The position numbers and the translations under genes were made by a program. From Oscillospiraceae bacterium (GTDB lineage Bacteria > Bacillota > Clostridia > Oscillospirales > Ruminococcaceae), in NCBI GenBank assembly GCA_017847875.1, contig JAGASN010000041.1, positions 1 to 64,000 of the forward strand: a stretch of 64,000 bases of DNA. Direction: 5' to 3'. How positions within the stretch are numbered: position 1 is the first letter of the stretch; each line of letters opens with the position of its first letter. Under the pieces are notes generated by a model. The model saw only the letters and a program-made list of their open reading frames with translations, was not told the origin of the DNA and did not search any database. Shown here piece by piece: positions 46,184-53,892 of the stretch.

Positions 46184-46260
46184 GGAGGCATAGCTCAGCT
46201 GGTCAGAGCGTTCGCCTCACACGCGAGAGGTCCACGGTTCGAGCCCGTGTGTCTCCACCA
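46184..46260 (+). tRNA. tRNA-Val (anticodon CAC)
   Basis: 77-nt cloverleaf with encoded CCA. Acceptor GGAGGCA/TGTCTCC, D arm GCTC...GAGC, anticodon arm TTCGC CTCACAC GCGAG giving CAC (reads GTG), T arm CACGG TTCGAGC CCGTG. Confidence 0.95.
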
Positions 46261-46265
46261 AACGA

Positions 46266-46303
46266 AAGCACCCGTTCCAAATTTACGGAACGGGTGCTTT
46301 TTT
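46266..46303. terminator. terminator after tRNA-Val
   Basis: AAGCACCCGTTCC and GGAACGGGTGCTT arms (46266-46299) and T6; may also end the convergent SDR transcript. Confidence 0.85.
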
Positions 46304-46335
46304 AAATAGAAAAAAGGGGGTATTTATTTTTTTGA

Positions 46336-47094
46336 TTAACGAACCATCATGGTGCCACCGTCAACGCAGATGGTCTGGCCGGTGATGAATTTGGAGCTGT
46401 CGCTTGCTGCGAAAGCGATAACAGGAAGGTAATCTTCGATAAGGTCGCCGGGTTTATCACCGAGCATGAGACCTTTCATTCCGTCCATGAATGCCTGTTT
46501 TTCTTCGGGGCTGAACTGTGCAACAAGTTTATCAGTCATAGGAGTCCAGATGTTAGGAGCGATCATGTTAACTCTGATGTTATAAGGCATAAGGTCTTTT
46601 GCAAGGGTTCTGCTCCAGGAAGTTACTGCGCCTTTGGTTGCGCCATAGATAGGCTGGAAGGGGCTTACGATGAATGCGGAAGCGCTGGTGAAGTTGATGA
46701 TGTTGCCGTAGCCCTGGTCTTTCATATATTTGAAAGCTTCCATATCAACAAGGTAAGTACCGTCCGCGTTAATTGCAAAGAGTTTTTTCCAGGTTGCAAA
46801 ATCGCAATATTCAATAGGGGTTGCGGGAGCGATTGCTGCGCAGTGGATAACTACATCGAGTCCGCCGAGCCATTCAACAGCTTCTTTGAAGCCTTTCTGA
46901 ACTTCTTCTTCGCTGGAAACGTCAACATGGATATATTTTGCGCCGGAGATTTTTGCAACTTCTTCGCCGTCAGCGTCGTTTACGTCAAAAAATGCAACCT
47001 TTGCGCCGAGAGAAGGGAAATTTTCAACTGTGGTTCTGCCCATTCCGTTTGCGCCGCCGGTGATAATGATTCTTTTTCCGTCAAGTCTTTCCAT
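46336..47094 (-). CDS. SDR family NAD(P)-dependent oxidoreductase
   Basis: 252-residue classical short-chain dehydrogenase. Nucleotide loop GGANGMG (13-19), FTSASAF serine, catalytic Y150-x3-K154 in YGATK, and a final ITGQTICVDGGTMMV. Substrate is unknown (an alcohol or keto group). D37 after the second strand favours NAD over NADP. It lies downstream of the LysR gene, with its own -10 box TATAAT at 47147-47142 and a terminator between. Confidence 0.92.
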   Translation of the reverse strand: MERLDGKRIIITGGANGMGRTTVENFPSLGAKVAFFDVNDADGEEVAKISGAKYIHVDVSSEEEVQKGFKEAVEWLGGLDVVIHCAAIAPATPIEYCDFATWKKLFAINADGTYLVDMEAFKYMKDQGYGNIINFTSASAFIVSPFQPIYGATKGAVTSWSRTLAKDLMPYNIRVNMIAPNIWTPMTDKLVAQFSPEEKQAFMDGMKGLMLGDKPGDLIEDYLPVIAFAASDSSKFITGQTICVDGGTMMVR

Positions 47095-47174
47095 TATAAA
47101 ATCCTCCTTGTTAATCGTGTTTTATTTAACACATCAGATATATTATAACGCACTATATTCTATAAATAAAGAAC

Positions 47175-47222
47175 AAAAAAGAGCCTATATATGCACCATA
47201 GGTGCACATATAGGCTCTTTTG
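47175..47222. terminator. long hairpin terminator of the lysR gene
   Basis: GAGCCTATAT.TGCACC and GGTGCA.ATATAGGCTC arms (47181-47217) with an ATA loop and flanking A and T runs. Confidence 0.85.
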
Positions 47223-47225
47223 CTG

Positions 47226-48122
47226 TTAATCTTTGGGCGCAGATTTCTTTATCTCTTCAATAAAGGAAACTGCTTTTTCGGAAGAATCTTCCGGAATATA
47301 AATTCCGAAAGGAATGGTATATATTTTGCTTAAAGGAATCGTTTTACAAAAAGGATATGATTTCCCACCGTGTTCCGTCATAAAAACAATTCTGTTTTCG
47401 TTTTCGCAGCGGTTAAAAGTTTTTATGCTGTATTTATCGATTTCAAAAAGTTCGATTCCGAAAAAATCGTTTTTGATATCTCTTATAACATTATCCCAAA
47501 GTTCATTTCTCCCGCTTTTAAGAATTGCAACCTTTTCGCCGCAAAGATCCGCCGGTGCTATTTCCTCTTTTCCGGAAAGACGGTGATTAAGCGGAACCGC
47601 ACAGCAAATTTTTGCTTCGGAAATTTTTTCCGCCTTTACACCGAATTTTTTCGCAAGCTTTTCATCGCAGATATCAACCGCAAGATCAATATCGTTTCCC
47701 AGACTGCGCAGCATTGTTCCAAGGCTGTCGCGGGAACTTCCGAAAAAGACCATGCTTGTTTTTCTTCGTTTTGTTTTATCCGAAGGCTGGAACCATTTTG
47801 CAGTCATAAATTCATCCGCGAAGGTATCCATAATTCCGATTTTGATAAAATCTTCTCCGCTTTCCTGAATCCTTTTAGCCCGCTCTACCGCATTATTATA
47901 GCTTTGTACCATATTTTTAGCATCGCTGTAAAAAGATTTTCCCGCAAAAGTCAGCTTTTCGCCTTTAAGAGTTCTTTCAAAAAGGTTTATTCCTGTGCTT
48001 TCTTCAAGGGAACCGATTCGTTTTTTAACAGCGTTTGGAGAAAGATAAAGGAGCTCCGCCGCTTTTGTAAAACTTCCGCATTCCGCTACGCAGATAAAAG
48101 TTTTAAGATATTCGTCATACAT
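47226..48122 (-). CDS. LysR family transcriptional regulator
   Basis: 298 residues: N-terminal winged HTH (YLKTFICVAECGSFTKAAELLYLSPNAVKKRIGSLEE) and a periplasmic-binding-like effector domain. ATG 48122 has AAAGGCGGT 8 nt upstream; a more distant in-frame start at 48167 has none. It diverges from azlCD, the standard arrangement for a LysR activator of a divergent target; an ACTTAAAGT palindrome at about 48171-48179 may be part of its site. Confidence 0.9.
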   Translation of the reverse strand: MYDEYLKTFICVAECGSFTKAAELLYLSPNAVKKRIGSLEESTGINLFERTLKGEKLTFAGKSFYSDAKNMVQSYNNAVERAKRIQESGEDFIKIGIMDTFADEFMTAKWFQPSDKTKRRKTSMVFFGSSRDSLGTMLRSLGNDIDLAVDICDEKLAKKFGVKAEKISEAKICCAVPLNHRLSGKEEIAPADLCGEKVAILKSGRNELWDNVIRDIKNDFFGIELFEIDKYSIKTFNRCENENRIVFMTEHGGKSYPFCKTIPLSKIYTIPFGIYIPEDSSEKAVSFIEEIKKSAPKD

Positions 48123-48259
48123 CCGAAAGCACCGCCTTTCGGTTGAAATTATAGCATAATTTTGCAATTACTTAAAGTATATTGAAAAATAATGTTTATT
48201 TATGCAAAAAAGAGTGATATAATAAATTTTATATTTTAAAGAAAGGCGGCGGAATTTTT

Positions 48260-48961
48260 TTGAAAAACGATTTTTTAAAGGGGATCCGTGACGGAATTCC
48301 GATTTGTTTCGGATATCTTTCCGTTTCGTTCGGTTTCGGAATTCTTGCCGTCGGGCTCGGGCTTTCGATTCTTTCGGCTGTCGGAATTTCGCTTACCAAC
48401 CTTACTTCCGCGGGACAGGTTGCCGGAGTAGGAATAATTGCCGCCGGAGGAAGCCTTTTGGAAATGGCTCTTACCCAGCTTGTAATAAATATCCGCTATT
48501 CCCTTATGGGAATTTCCCTTTCCCAAAAGCTTGACGGAAGTTTTAACACAATGCACCGCATGATTGCTTCCTTCGGAATTACGGACGAAATTTTTGCCGT
48601 TGCGGTTTCACAAAAAAGCGTTTCGCCTTTTTATATGTACGGACTTACCGCAATTTCCGCTTCGGGATGGGTTTTTGGAACATTCCTCGGCGCCGCCGCA
48701 GGAAACATTCTTCCGCCTTCCCTTTCGGGCGCAATGGGAATCGTTCTTTACGGAATGTTCCTTGCAATAATAATCCCTCCGGCAAAGAAGGAAAAAGGCG
48801 TGCTCGTCGCTGTGCTCATTGCCGTTTTTTTGAGCACCGTTTTTGAATTTGTGCTCAAATCCGTTTCCGGCGGATTTGCAATAATAATCTGTTCGGTAAT
48901 TTCCGCGGCTGTCTGCGCCGCTGTTTTTCCGGTTCCGGAAGAAAAGGAGGCGGAAGAATGA
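48260..48961 (+). CDS. azlC: AzlC family branched-chain amino acid exporter, large subunit
   Basis: 233-residue membrane protein. DFLKGIRDGIPICFGYLSVSFGFGILA, TSAGQVAG and the TQLVINIRYSLMGISLSQKL stretch are the AzlC signature. AzlC and AzlD together export branched-chain amino acids. The start is TTG at 48260 behind AAAGGCGGCGG. It overlaps azlD by 4 nt and diverges from lysR. Confidence 0.92.
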   Translation: MKNDFLKGIRDGIPICFGYLSVSFGFGILAVGLGLSILSAVGISLTNLTSAGQVAGVGIIAAGGSLLEMALTQLVINIRYSLMGISLSQKLDGSFNTMHRMIASFGITDEIFAVAVSQKSVSPFYMYGLTAISASGWVFGTFLGAAAGNILPPSLSGAMGIVLYGMFLAIIIPPAKKEKGVLVAVLIAVFLSTVFEFVLKSVSGGFAIIICSVISAAVCAAVFPVPEEKEAEE

Positions 48962-49257
48962 GCGTAATTATATATATCATAGTTATGGCCGGGGTAACAT
49001 ATCTTATCCGAATGATTCCCTTCACCCTTTTCCGCAAAAAGATTAGATCGACCTTTTTCCGGAGTTTTCTTTATTACATTCCCTATGCTGTCCTCAGCGC
49101 CATGACCATTCCGGCAATTTTTTATTCCACCGGAAATTTTGCAACTTCAATAATCGGAACGATTGTTGCTGTTGCCCTTGCTTATTTTAATTTTCCGCTT
49201 ATCGTTGTTGCTCTTGCGGCTTCCGCCGCGGCTTTTATCTTTGGTTTCTTCATTTAA
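48958..49257 (+). CDS. azlD: AzlD family branched-chain amino acid exporter, small subunit
   Basis: 99-residue protein with three to four membrane helices; VTYLIRMIPFTLF and SFLYYIPYAVLSAMTIPAIFY are typical of AzlD. The ATGA overlap with azlC shows translational coupling. Terminator directly after. Confidence 0.9.
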   Translation: MSVIIYIIVMAGVTYLIRMIPFTLFRKKIRSTFFRSFLYYIPYAVLSAMTIPAIFYSTGNFATSIIGTIVAVALAYFNFPLIVVALAASAAAFIFGFFI

Positions 49258-49290
49258 AAAAAGCCTTCTTCGAAGGCTTTTTCTTTTTTT
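49256..49290. terminator. bidirectional terminator
   Basis: AAAAAGCCTTC TTC GAAGGCTTTTT stem followed by CTTTTTTT; separates azlD and the convergent ECF gene. Confidence 0.85.
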
Positions 49291-49870
49291 ATATTGTTTC
49301 GCGTTTTGGTTTTTCCGGAATTTTTTTATTTTTTCCGAAAGGAACAAGGTGGGTTTTATCAAGGGCAAGCATAAGCGACGGGATAAAAACAAGCTGGAGT
49401 ATAATTCCCGGTATGGCGTTGATAAACGCCCTTGTAACAAACATTGTGAACGTAAGGCCGTTATCTCCAAAACCAATCAAAGCCGCCATAGCGAGTCCCC
49501 AAACGGCTCTTCCGCCTATCATGGCCGCAAACATACAGCGATAGAGGGATTTTATGCAGTGCCAGCGGGCGTTTTCATACATAAATCCGACGATAAAACC
49601 ATAGGCGGCAAGTTCAAAAGCCATTGCCGCGGCATCCGGAAACATCGGAGGCATAGTAAAAATCGCGGAACGCATAAGCGGCATTATGAACCCGACAACT
49701 GCACCATATCTTCCGCCGCAGATAAGTCCGCAGAGAAAAACCGGGATATGCATCGGAAGAAGCATGCTTCCTATCTGCGGGATCTGGCCGGTTACAAAAG
49801 GAAGAACCATTCCGCAGGCAAGGAACATTGCGCAAAGAACGATTTTTCTGATATAATTCATTTTTTCCAT
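49289..49870 (-). CDS. ECF transporter S component
   Basis: 193-residue substrate-binding membrane subunit of an energy-coupling-factor vitamin transporter. It has about six helices, with GSMLLPMHIPVFLCGLICGGRYGAVVGFIMPLMRS and the FPDAAAMAFELAAYGFIVG segment found in PanT-like S components. Substrate is not certain (pantothenate-type is possible). The 196-nt gap to the divergent yuiD holds no riboswitch that I can recognise. The ECF module must be coded elsewhere. Confidence 0.85.
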   Translation of the reverse strand: MEKMNYIRKIVLCAMFLACGMVLPFVTGQIPQIGSMLLPMHIPVFLCGLICGGRYGAVVGFIMPLMRSAIFTMPPMFPDAAAMAFELAAYGFIVGFMYENARWHCIKSLYRCMFAAMIGGRAVWGLAMAALIGFGDNGLTFTMFVTRAFINAIPGIILQLVFIPSLMLALDKTHLVPFGKNKKIPEKPKRETI

Positions 49871-50066
49871 AAAACCGCCTCCTTTTTCTGCCTAAAAGTA
49901 TAACACCGTTTTATTGTTTTTCGTAGTGTTTTTTTCAATTTTCAGCAAATAGCACAACAAATTTTTAAATTTTATTAAAACTGAATTAATTTCTTTTAAA
50001 AATTATATGAAAACAAAAACTTTTGTGGTAAAATAAATTATATCTTTTTTACAAAGGAATTTTTAA

Positions 50067-50531
50067 ATGGACTGGTTTTTTGATTTTATTTCCAACAAGT
50101 TTTTTATAACCGCCGTTGTTTCCTGGACCGTTGCTCAGGTGCTGAAAGTTTTTATTTATGCCATCATAAATAAAAACTGGGATTTTTCCCGTCTTTTCGG
50201 CGATGGCGGAATGCCCAGCGGACATTCCGCAACTGTTTCTTCCCTTGCGACAATTTCCGCCCTTACCTACGGTTTCGGCTCTTTTGAGTTCGCGATAAGC
50301 GGGATTCTTGCGATAATCGTTTGTCACGATGCAATGGGCGTTCGTCTTGAGGCAGGAAAACACGCAAAACTTCTCAACATCCTTGTGGATTCCTTTGAAA
50401 AATTTTCAAAAAACGAACTTCCGGAAGTTGTGCTCAAGGAATTTGTCGGACACACTCCCCTTCAGGTTATAACCGGAATAATCCTTGGTATTCTTTGCGC
50501 ATTCGGAATGCATTATCTTGTTTTTGTTTAA
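50067..50531 (+). CDS. divergent PAP2 family protein (YuiD/DUF212)
   Basis: 154-residue membrane protein with about four helices. GDGGMPSGHSATVSSLAT is the acid-phosphatase-like motif, and HDAMGVRLEAGKHAKLLN follows; both define the DUF212 family. A lipid phosphatase role is likely but unproven. AAAGGAA site; 12 nt ahead of the aldo/keto reductase gene. Confidence 0.92.
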   Translation: MDWFFDFISNKFFITAVVSWTVAQVLKVFIYAIINKNWDFSRLFGDGGMPSGHSATVSSLATISALTYGFGSFEFAISGILAIIVCHDAMGVRLEAGKHAKLLNILVDSFEKFSKNELPEVVLKEFVGHTPLQVITGIILGILCAFGMHYLVFV

Positions 50532-50543
50532 AAGAGGTTTTTT

Positions 50544-51644
50544 ATGACAAAGCTTGGTTTTGGTTTTTTGCGGCTTCCGCTTTTGGATAAAAAAGATGAG
50601 CACAGCGTTGATTACGCCGTGCTCAATTTTATGGTGGACAAATTCATTGAAAAAGGCGGAAGATATTTCGACACCGCTTTTACATATCTCAAAGGTGCTT
50701 CGGAAGAAGCGATTCGGCTTTCCCTTTCCGAAAGATATCCGAGGGAAAAATATATTCTTGCGGATAAACTTCCAAGCTGGCTTATCCGAAACAGGGACGA
50801 TTGCGGAAAAATTTTTGAAAAACAGCTTTCCCGCTGCGGAGTTGATTTTTTCGACGTTTATATGCTCCATTGGCTTAATGAAACGAACTATATAACCGCG
50901 GAAACCTTCGGCGAATTCGAGTTCCTTGAAAAACTCAGAAGCGAAGGAAAGGTTCTTAAAACCGGTTTTTCTTTTCATGACAGCCCGGAGCTTCTTGAAA
51001 AAATTCTTACAAAACATCCGGAAATCGATTGCGTCCAGCTTCAGATAAACTATCTGGGTTGGGAAAGTCCCGTCTTCCGCGCAAGGGAATGTTACGAGGT
51101 TGCCGAAAAATTCGGCAAGGAAATCATCGTTATGGAACCGGTTAAGGGCGGAACTCTTTCGAATCTTCCGCCGGAGGCAAAAGAAGCTTTTTCCGAAAAA
51201 TTCGGTTTTTCCGAAGCTTCTGCGGCAATACGTTTTGCAAAAAGCCTTCCTTCCGTAAAAATCGTTCTCAGCGGAATGAACAGCCCGGAACAGATCGATG
51301 AAAACGCCGAAGAATTTTCTCCCCTTTCCGAAGCCGAATTTTCCGGTCTTATGGAAATTGCAAAAATCATCCGTTCAAAAACCGCCGTTCCCTGCACCGG
51401 CTGTTCCTATTGCACCGGAAACTGCCCTTTGCAAATTCCAATCCCCCGATATTTTGAAATTTATAACGAATATTGCAGAAATCCCGGAGAAGATTGGAAA
51501 ATCGAGCACGCATATTCAAACCTTACCAGAAACTTTTCAAGACCTTCGGATTGCCTTCGCTGCAGAATTTGCGAGCAAAACTGTCCGCAGAAAATAAGCA
51601 TTGTTGAAACTTTGCAGAAAGTTTCGAGAACATTCGGGTATTAA
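50544..51644 (+). CDS. aldo/keto reductase with C-terminal ferredoxin domain
   Basis: 366 residues. The barrel has KLGFGFLRLPLL, YFDTAFTYLKG (Asp and catalytic Tyr), ADKLPSW (Lys) and YMLHWL (His). The C-terminal 90 residues add two cysteine clusters, CTGCSYCTGNCP and CLRCRICEQNCP, for two [4Fe-4S] centres, as in the Fe-S aldo/keto reductases common in strict anaerobes. It probably takes electrons from ferredoxin; substrate unknown. Terminator at 51648. Confidence 0.92.
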   Translation: MTKLGFGFLRLPLLDKKDEHSVDYAVLNFMVDKFIEKGGRYFDTAFTYLKGASEEAIRLSLSERYPREKYILADKLPSWLIRNRDDCGKIFEKQLSRCGVDFFDVYMLHWLNETNYITAETFGEFEFLEKLRSEGKVLKTGFSFHDSPELLEKILTKHPEIDCVQLQINYLGWESPVFRARECYEVAEKFGKEIIVMEPVKGGTLSNLPPEAKEAFSEKFGFSEASAAIRFAKSLPSVKIVLSGMNSPEQIDENAEEFSPLSEAEFSGLMEIAKIIRSKTAVPCTGCSYCTGNCPLQIPIPRYFEIYNEYCRNPGEDWKIEHAYSNLTRNFSRPSDCLRCRICEQNCPQKISIVETLQKVSRTFGY

Positions 51645-51647
51645 AAA

Positions 51648-51676
51648 AACGCCTGCTTTGCAGGCGTTTTTTAATA
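51648..51676 (+). terminator. intrinsic terminator
   Basis: AACGCCTGC TTT GCAGGCGTT stem followed by T6. Confidence 0.85.
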
Positions 51677-51720
51677 CCGTTTGTAATAATACTTCTTTTT
51701 TCGACAAAAAGTAATACTTT

Positions 51721-52131
51721 TTAAATCAAAATTCCGTTGCAATGATCGATTTCATGCTGAATGATCTGGGCAGTAAATCCGAAGAATTTTCCGGTTTGGG
51801 GTTTTAATTCCATATCCTGATATTTTACCGTTATAAACTGAAAACGCTTTGTTTTACGGATTCCGGAAAGCGAAAGGCAGCCTTCCTCCGCTTCATATTC
51901 GCCGGATTTCTGAATGATCTCCGGATTGAGCATTGTCATATATGTTCCGTTATTATCAAAAACAATTATGCGTTTTCTTGCGCCTATCATATTCGCCGCC
52001 ATTCCTACGCAACCTTCGCGGTTCGCAAAAAGCGTTTCCAAAAGGTCTTTTGCAATCTGCAAATCCGCGGCGGTTGCTTTTTCGGTTTTTTGGGCAAGAA
52101 ACATCGGATCGTGAACAATAGTTTTTATCAA
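51721..52131 (-). CDS. peptide deformylase-like protein with altered motif 1
   Basis: 136-residue metalloprotein. The metal ligands are all present: C85 in EEGCLSLSG, and H126 and H130 in QHEIDH with catalytic E127. Motif 1, normally GLAAPQ, is GMAANM (43-48), so the oxyanion-stabilising Gln is Met. The start is TTG at 52131 with GGGGGGAG upstream. A second, diverged deformylase alongside a housekeeping one is common in Bacillota; activity on formyl-Met peptides is uncertain. Confidence 0.85.
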   Translation of the reverse strand: MIKTIVHDPMFLAQKTEKATAADLQIAKDLLETLFANREGCVGMAANMIGARKRIIVFDNNGTYMTMLNPEIIQKSGEYEAEEGCLSLSGIRKTKRFQFITVKYQDMELKPQTGKFFGFTAQIIQHEIDHCNGILI

Positions 52132-52188
52132 GATAAACTCCCCCCAATCTGATTTAATTATACTTTAAATATCAATTTATATCAACAA

Positions 52189-52228
52189 AAAACTTCCGCA
52201 GCGGCTTCTTGGTCGCTGCGGAAGTTTT
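52189..52228 (-). terminator. terminator of the dpp-ggt operon
   Basis: 15-bp stem AAAACTTCCGCAGCG/CGCTGCGGAAGTTTT with a 10-nt loop, 21 nt after the ggt stop. Confidence 0.88.
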
Positions 52229-52248
52229 TATGAGGAGAAGATGAATTA

Positions 52249-53880
52249 TTAATAGCAGGCAATGTTGCTGTCCGTTCTGGATTCTGTTCCGCCGACAAGA
52301 GTTCCGTTTTCAAGACGTACAATCATCTGGCCGCGGCCAAAACTCGGGGTTGTTAAATCAACTCTTATATCGTGACCTTTTTGCTGGAGCAAACGGGCAA
52401 GCTCGCTGTTGAAGCGGGTTTCGACAGTGACGGTGTTATCTCGCATCCACTGCCATCTGGGAGCATCAAGAGCCTGCTGAGGATCAAGGTGGAAATCAAT
52501 GAAATTCATTGCAACCTGAAGGTGTCCCTGGGGCTGCATATAACCGCCCATTACGCCGAAAGGACCAACCGCTTTTCCGTCCTTAAGGATAAAGCCGGGA
52601 ATAATGGTGTGGTAAGTACGTTTTCCGGGTTTAAGGCAGTTTGCATCTTCGGGGTTAAGAGAAAAATCGCATCCGCGGTTCTGGAGAGAAACGCCGGTGT
52701 CTTTAACAACAATTCCGGAACCAAAGCCCATATAGTTGGACTGGATGAAGGAAACCATGTTTCCTTCGCCGTCGGCACAGCAGAAATAAACGGTGCCGCT
52801 CTTGGGAGGAATTGAATGGGTATAAACTTTTGCGGTTTCGCCCATTTCCTTTGCTCTTTCTGCGCCATAAGCAGGATTGAGAAGAGCGTTATAATCAATT
52901 TCCATATGGTCCGGGTCGGTTACATAATGGAAAGCGTCTGCAAAAGCCATTTTGATAGCTTCAAGCTGTTTATGATAGGTTTCAACGCAGTCTTTTTCGG
53001 TGAAGTCGAATTCCTTGAGGATATTGAGCGCCATAAGCGCAACGATTCCCTGGCCGTTGGGCGGAATTTCGCAAACTTCGTATCCGCGGTAGTTGACCTT
53101 AATGGGTTCTACCCATTTTGCTTCGAATTTCGCAAGGTCTTCATAACGGAGATAACCGCCGAATTCGCGGCTGTCCGCATCGATTCTTCTTGCAATATCG
53201 CCGGAATAAAAAGCGTCCGCGCCGGTTCTTCCGATTGCTTCAAGGGTATCCGCATGGTTCGGAAGTTTGATTATATCGCCGGCTTCATAAGGTTTTCCTT
53301 CCGGAGTGAAGGTTTTGAACCATTCATCGAATTCCGGTTTTCCTTCAAAAGCTTTTGTATATCTGTTATATGCTCTCTGCCACATAAGCGCAAGGTTCGG
53401 AGAGCAGGGATAGCCTTCTCTTGCATAGCGGACTGCGGGAGCAAGGTCTTCGGAAAGGGAAAGTCTGCCGAAGCGCTTGTTAAGCTCTGCCCAGGCTTTC
53501 GGTGCGCCGGGAACAGTTACCGCGGTCCAGCCGAAGGTCGGCATTTTTCCGTCGTTATCTTTTTTATCCGCAAGAATGGTTTCTATGGAAGCTGCCATGG
53601 GTGCAGGACCGCTGGAATTGAGTCCATAGAGTTTCTGGTCTTTTGCGGACCAGACAAGAGCAAAAGCATCGGAACCGATTCCGTTGGCGGTGGGTTCAAC
53701 AACGGTCAGGGCGGAAGCGGTTGCAACCGCGGCGTCCATTGCGTTGCCGCCTTTTCTCAAAACTTCAAGACCTGCGGCAGAAGCCTGGGGGCTGGAAGCA
53801 TTGACCATTCCGCCTCTTGCATATATGGGATATCTCTGGGAAGGATATTTCTGATAAGTTGGATTAAAAGGTGTTTCCAT
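52249..53880 (-). CDS. gamma-glutamyltransferase family protein (YwrD type)
   Basis: 543-residue Ntn hydrolase that cleaves gamma-glutamyl bonds, for example in glutathione. The predicted nucleophile is T363 in SGTVYFCCADGEGNMVSFIQSNY-type context (nucleophile to Asp spacing of 7 as in E. coli). GGNAMDAAVATASALTVVEP and GFGSGIVV are family motifs. It has no signal peptide, so it should work in the cytosol on imported peptides. It is the last gene of a dipeptide ABC operon, 12 nt after dppF. Confidence 0.92.
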   Translation of the reverse strand: METPFNPTYQKYPSQRYPIYARGGMVNASSPQASAAGLEVLRKGGNAMDAAVATASALTVVEPTANGIGSDAFALVWSAKDQKLYGLNSSGPAPMAASIETILADKKDNDGKMPTFGWTAVTVPGAPKAWAELNKRFGRLSLSEDLAPAVRYAREGYPCSPNLALMWQRAYNRYTKAFEGKPEFDEWFKTFTPEGKPYEAGDIIKLPNHADTLEAIGRTGADAFYSGDIARRIDADSREFGGYLRYEDLAKFEAKWVEPIKVNYRGYEVCEIPPNGQGIVALMALNILKEFDFTEKDCVETYHKQLEAIKMAFADAFHYVTDPDHMEIDYNALLNPAYGAERAKEMGETAKVYTHSIPPKSGTVYFCCADGEGNMVSFIQSNYMGFGSGIVVKDTGVSLQNRGCDFSLNPEDANCLKPGKRTYHTIIPGFILKDGKAVGPFGVMGGYMQPQGHLQVAMNFIDFHLDPQQALDAPRWQWMRDNTVTVETRFNSELARLLQQKGHDIRVDLTTPSFGRGQMIVRLENGTLVGGTESRTDSNIACY

Positions 53881-53892
53881 ATAAAATTCTCC

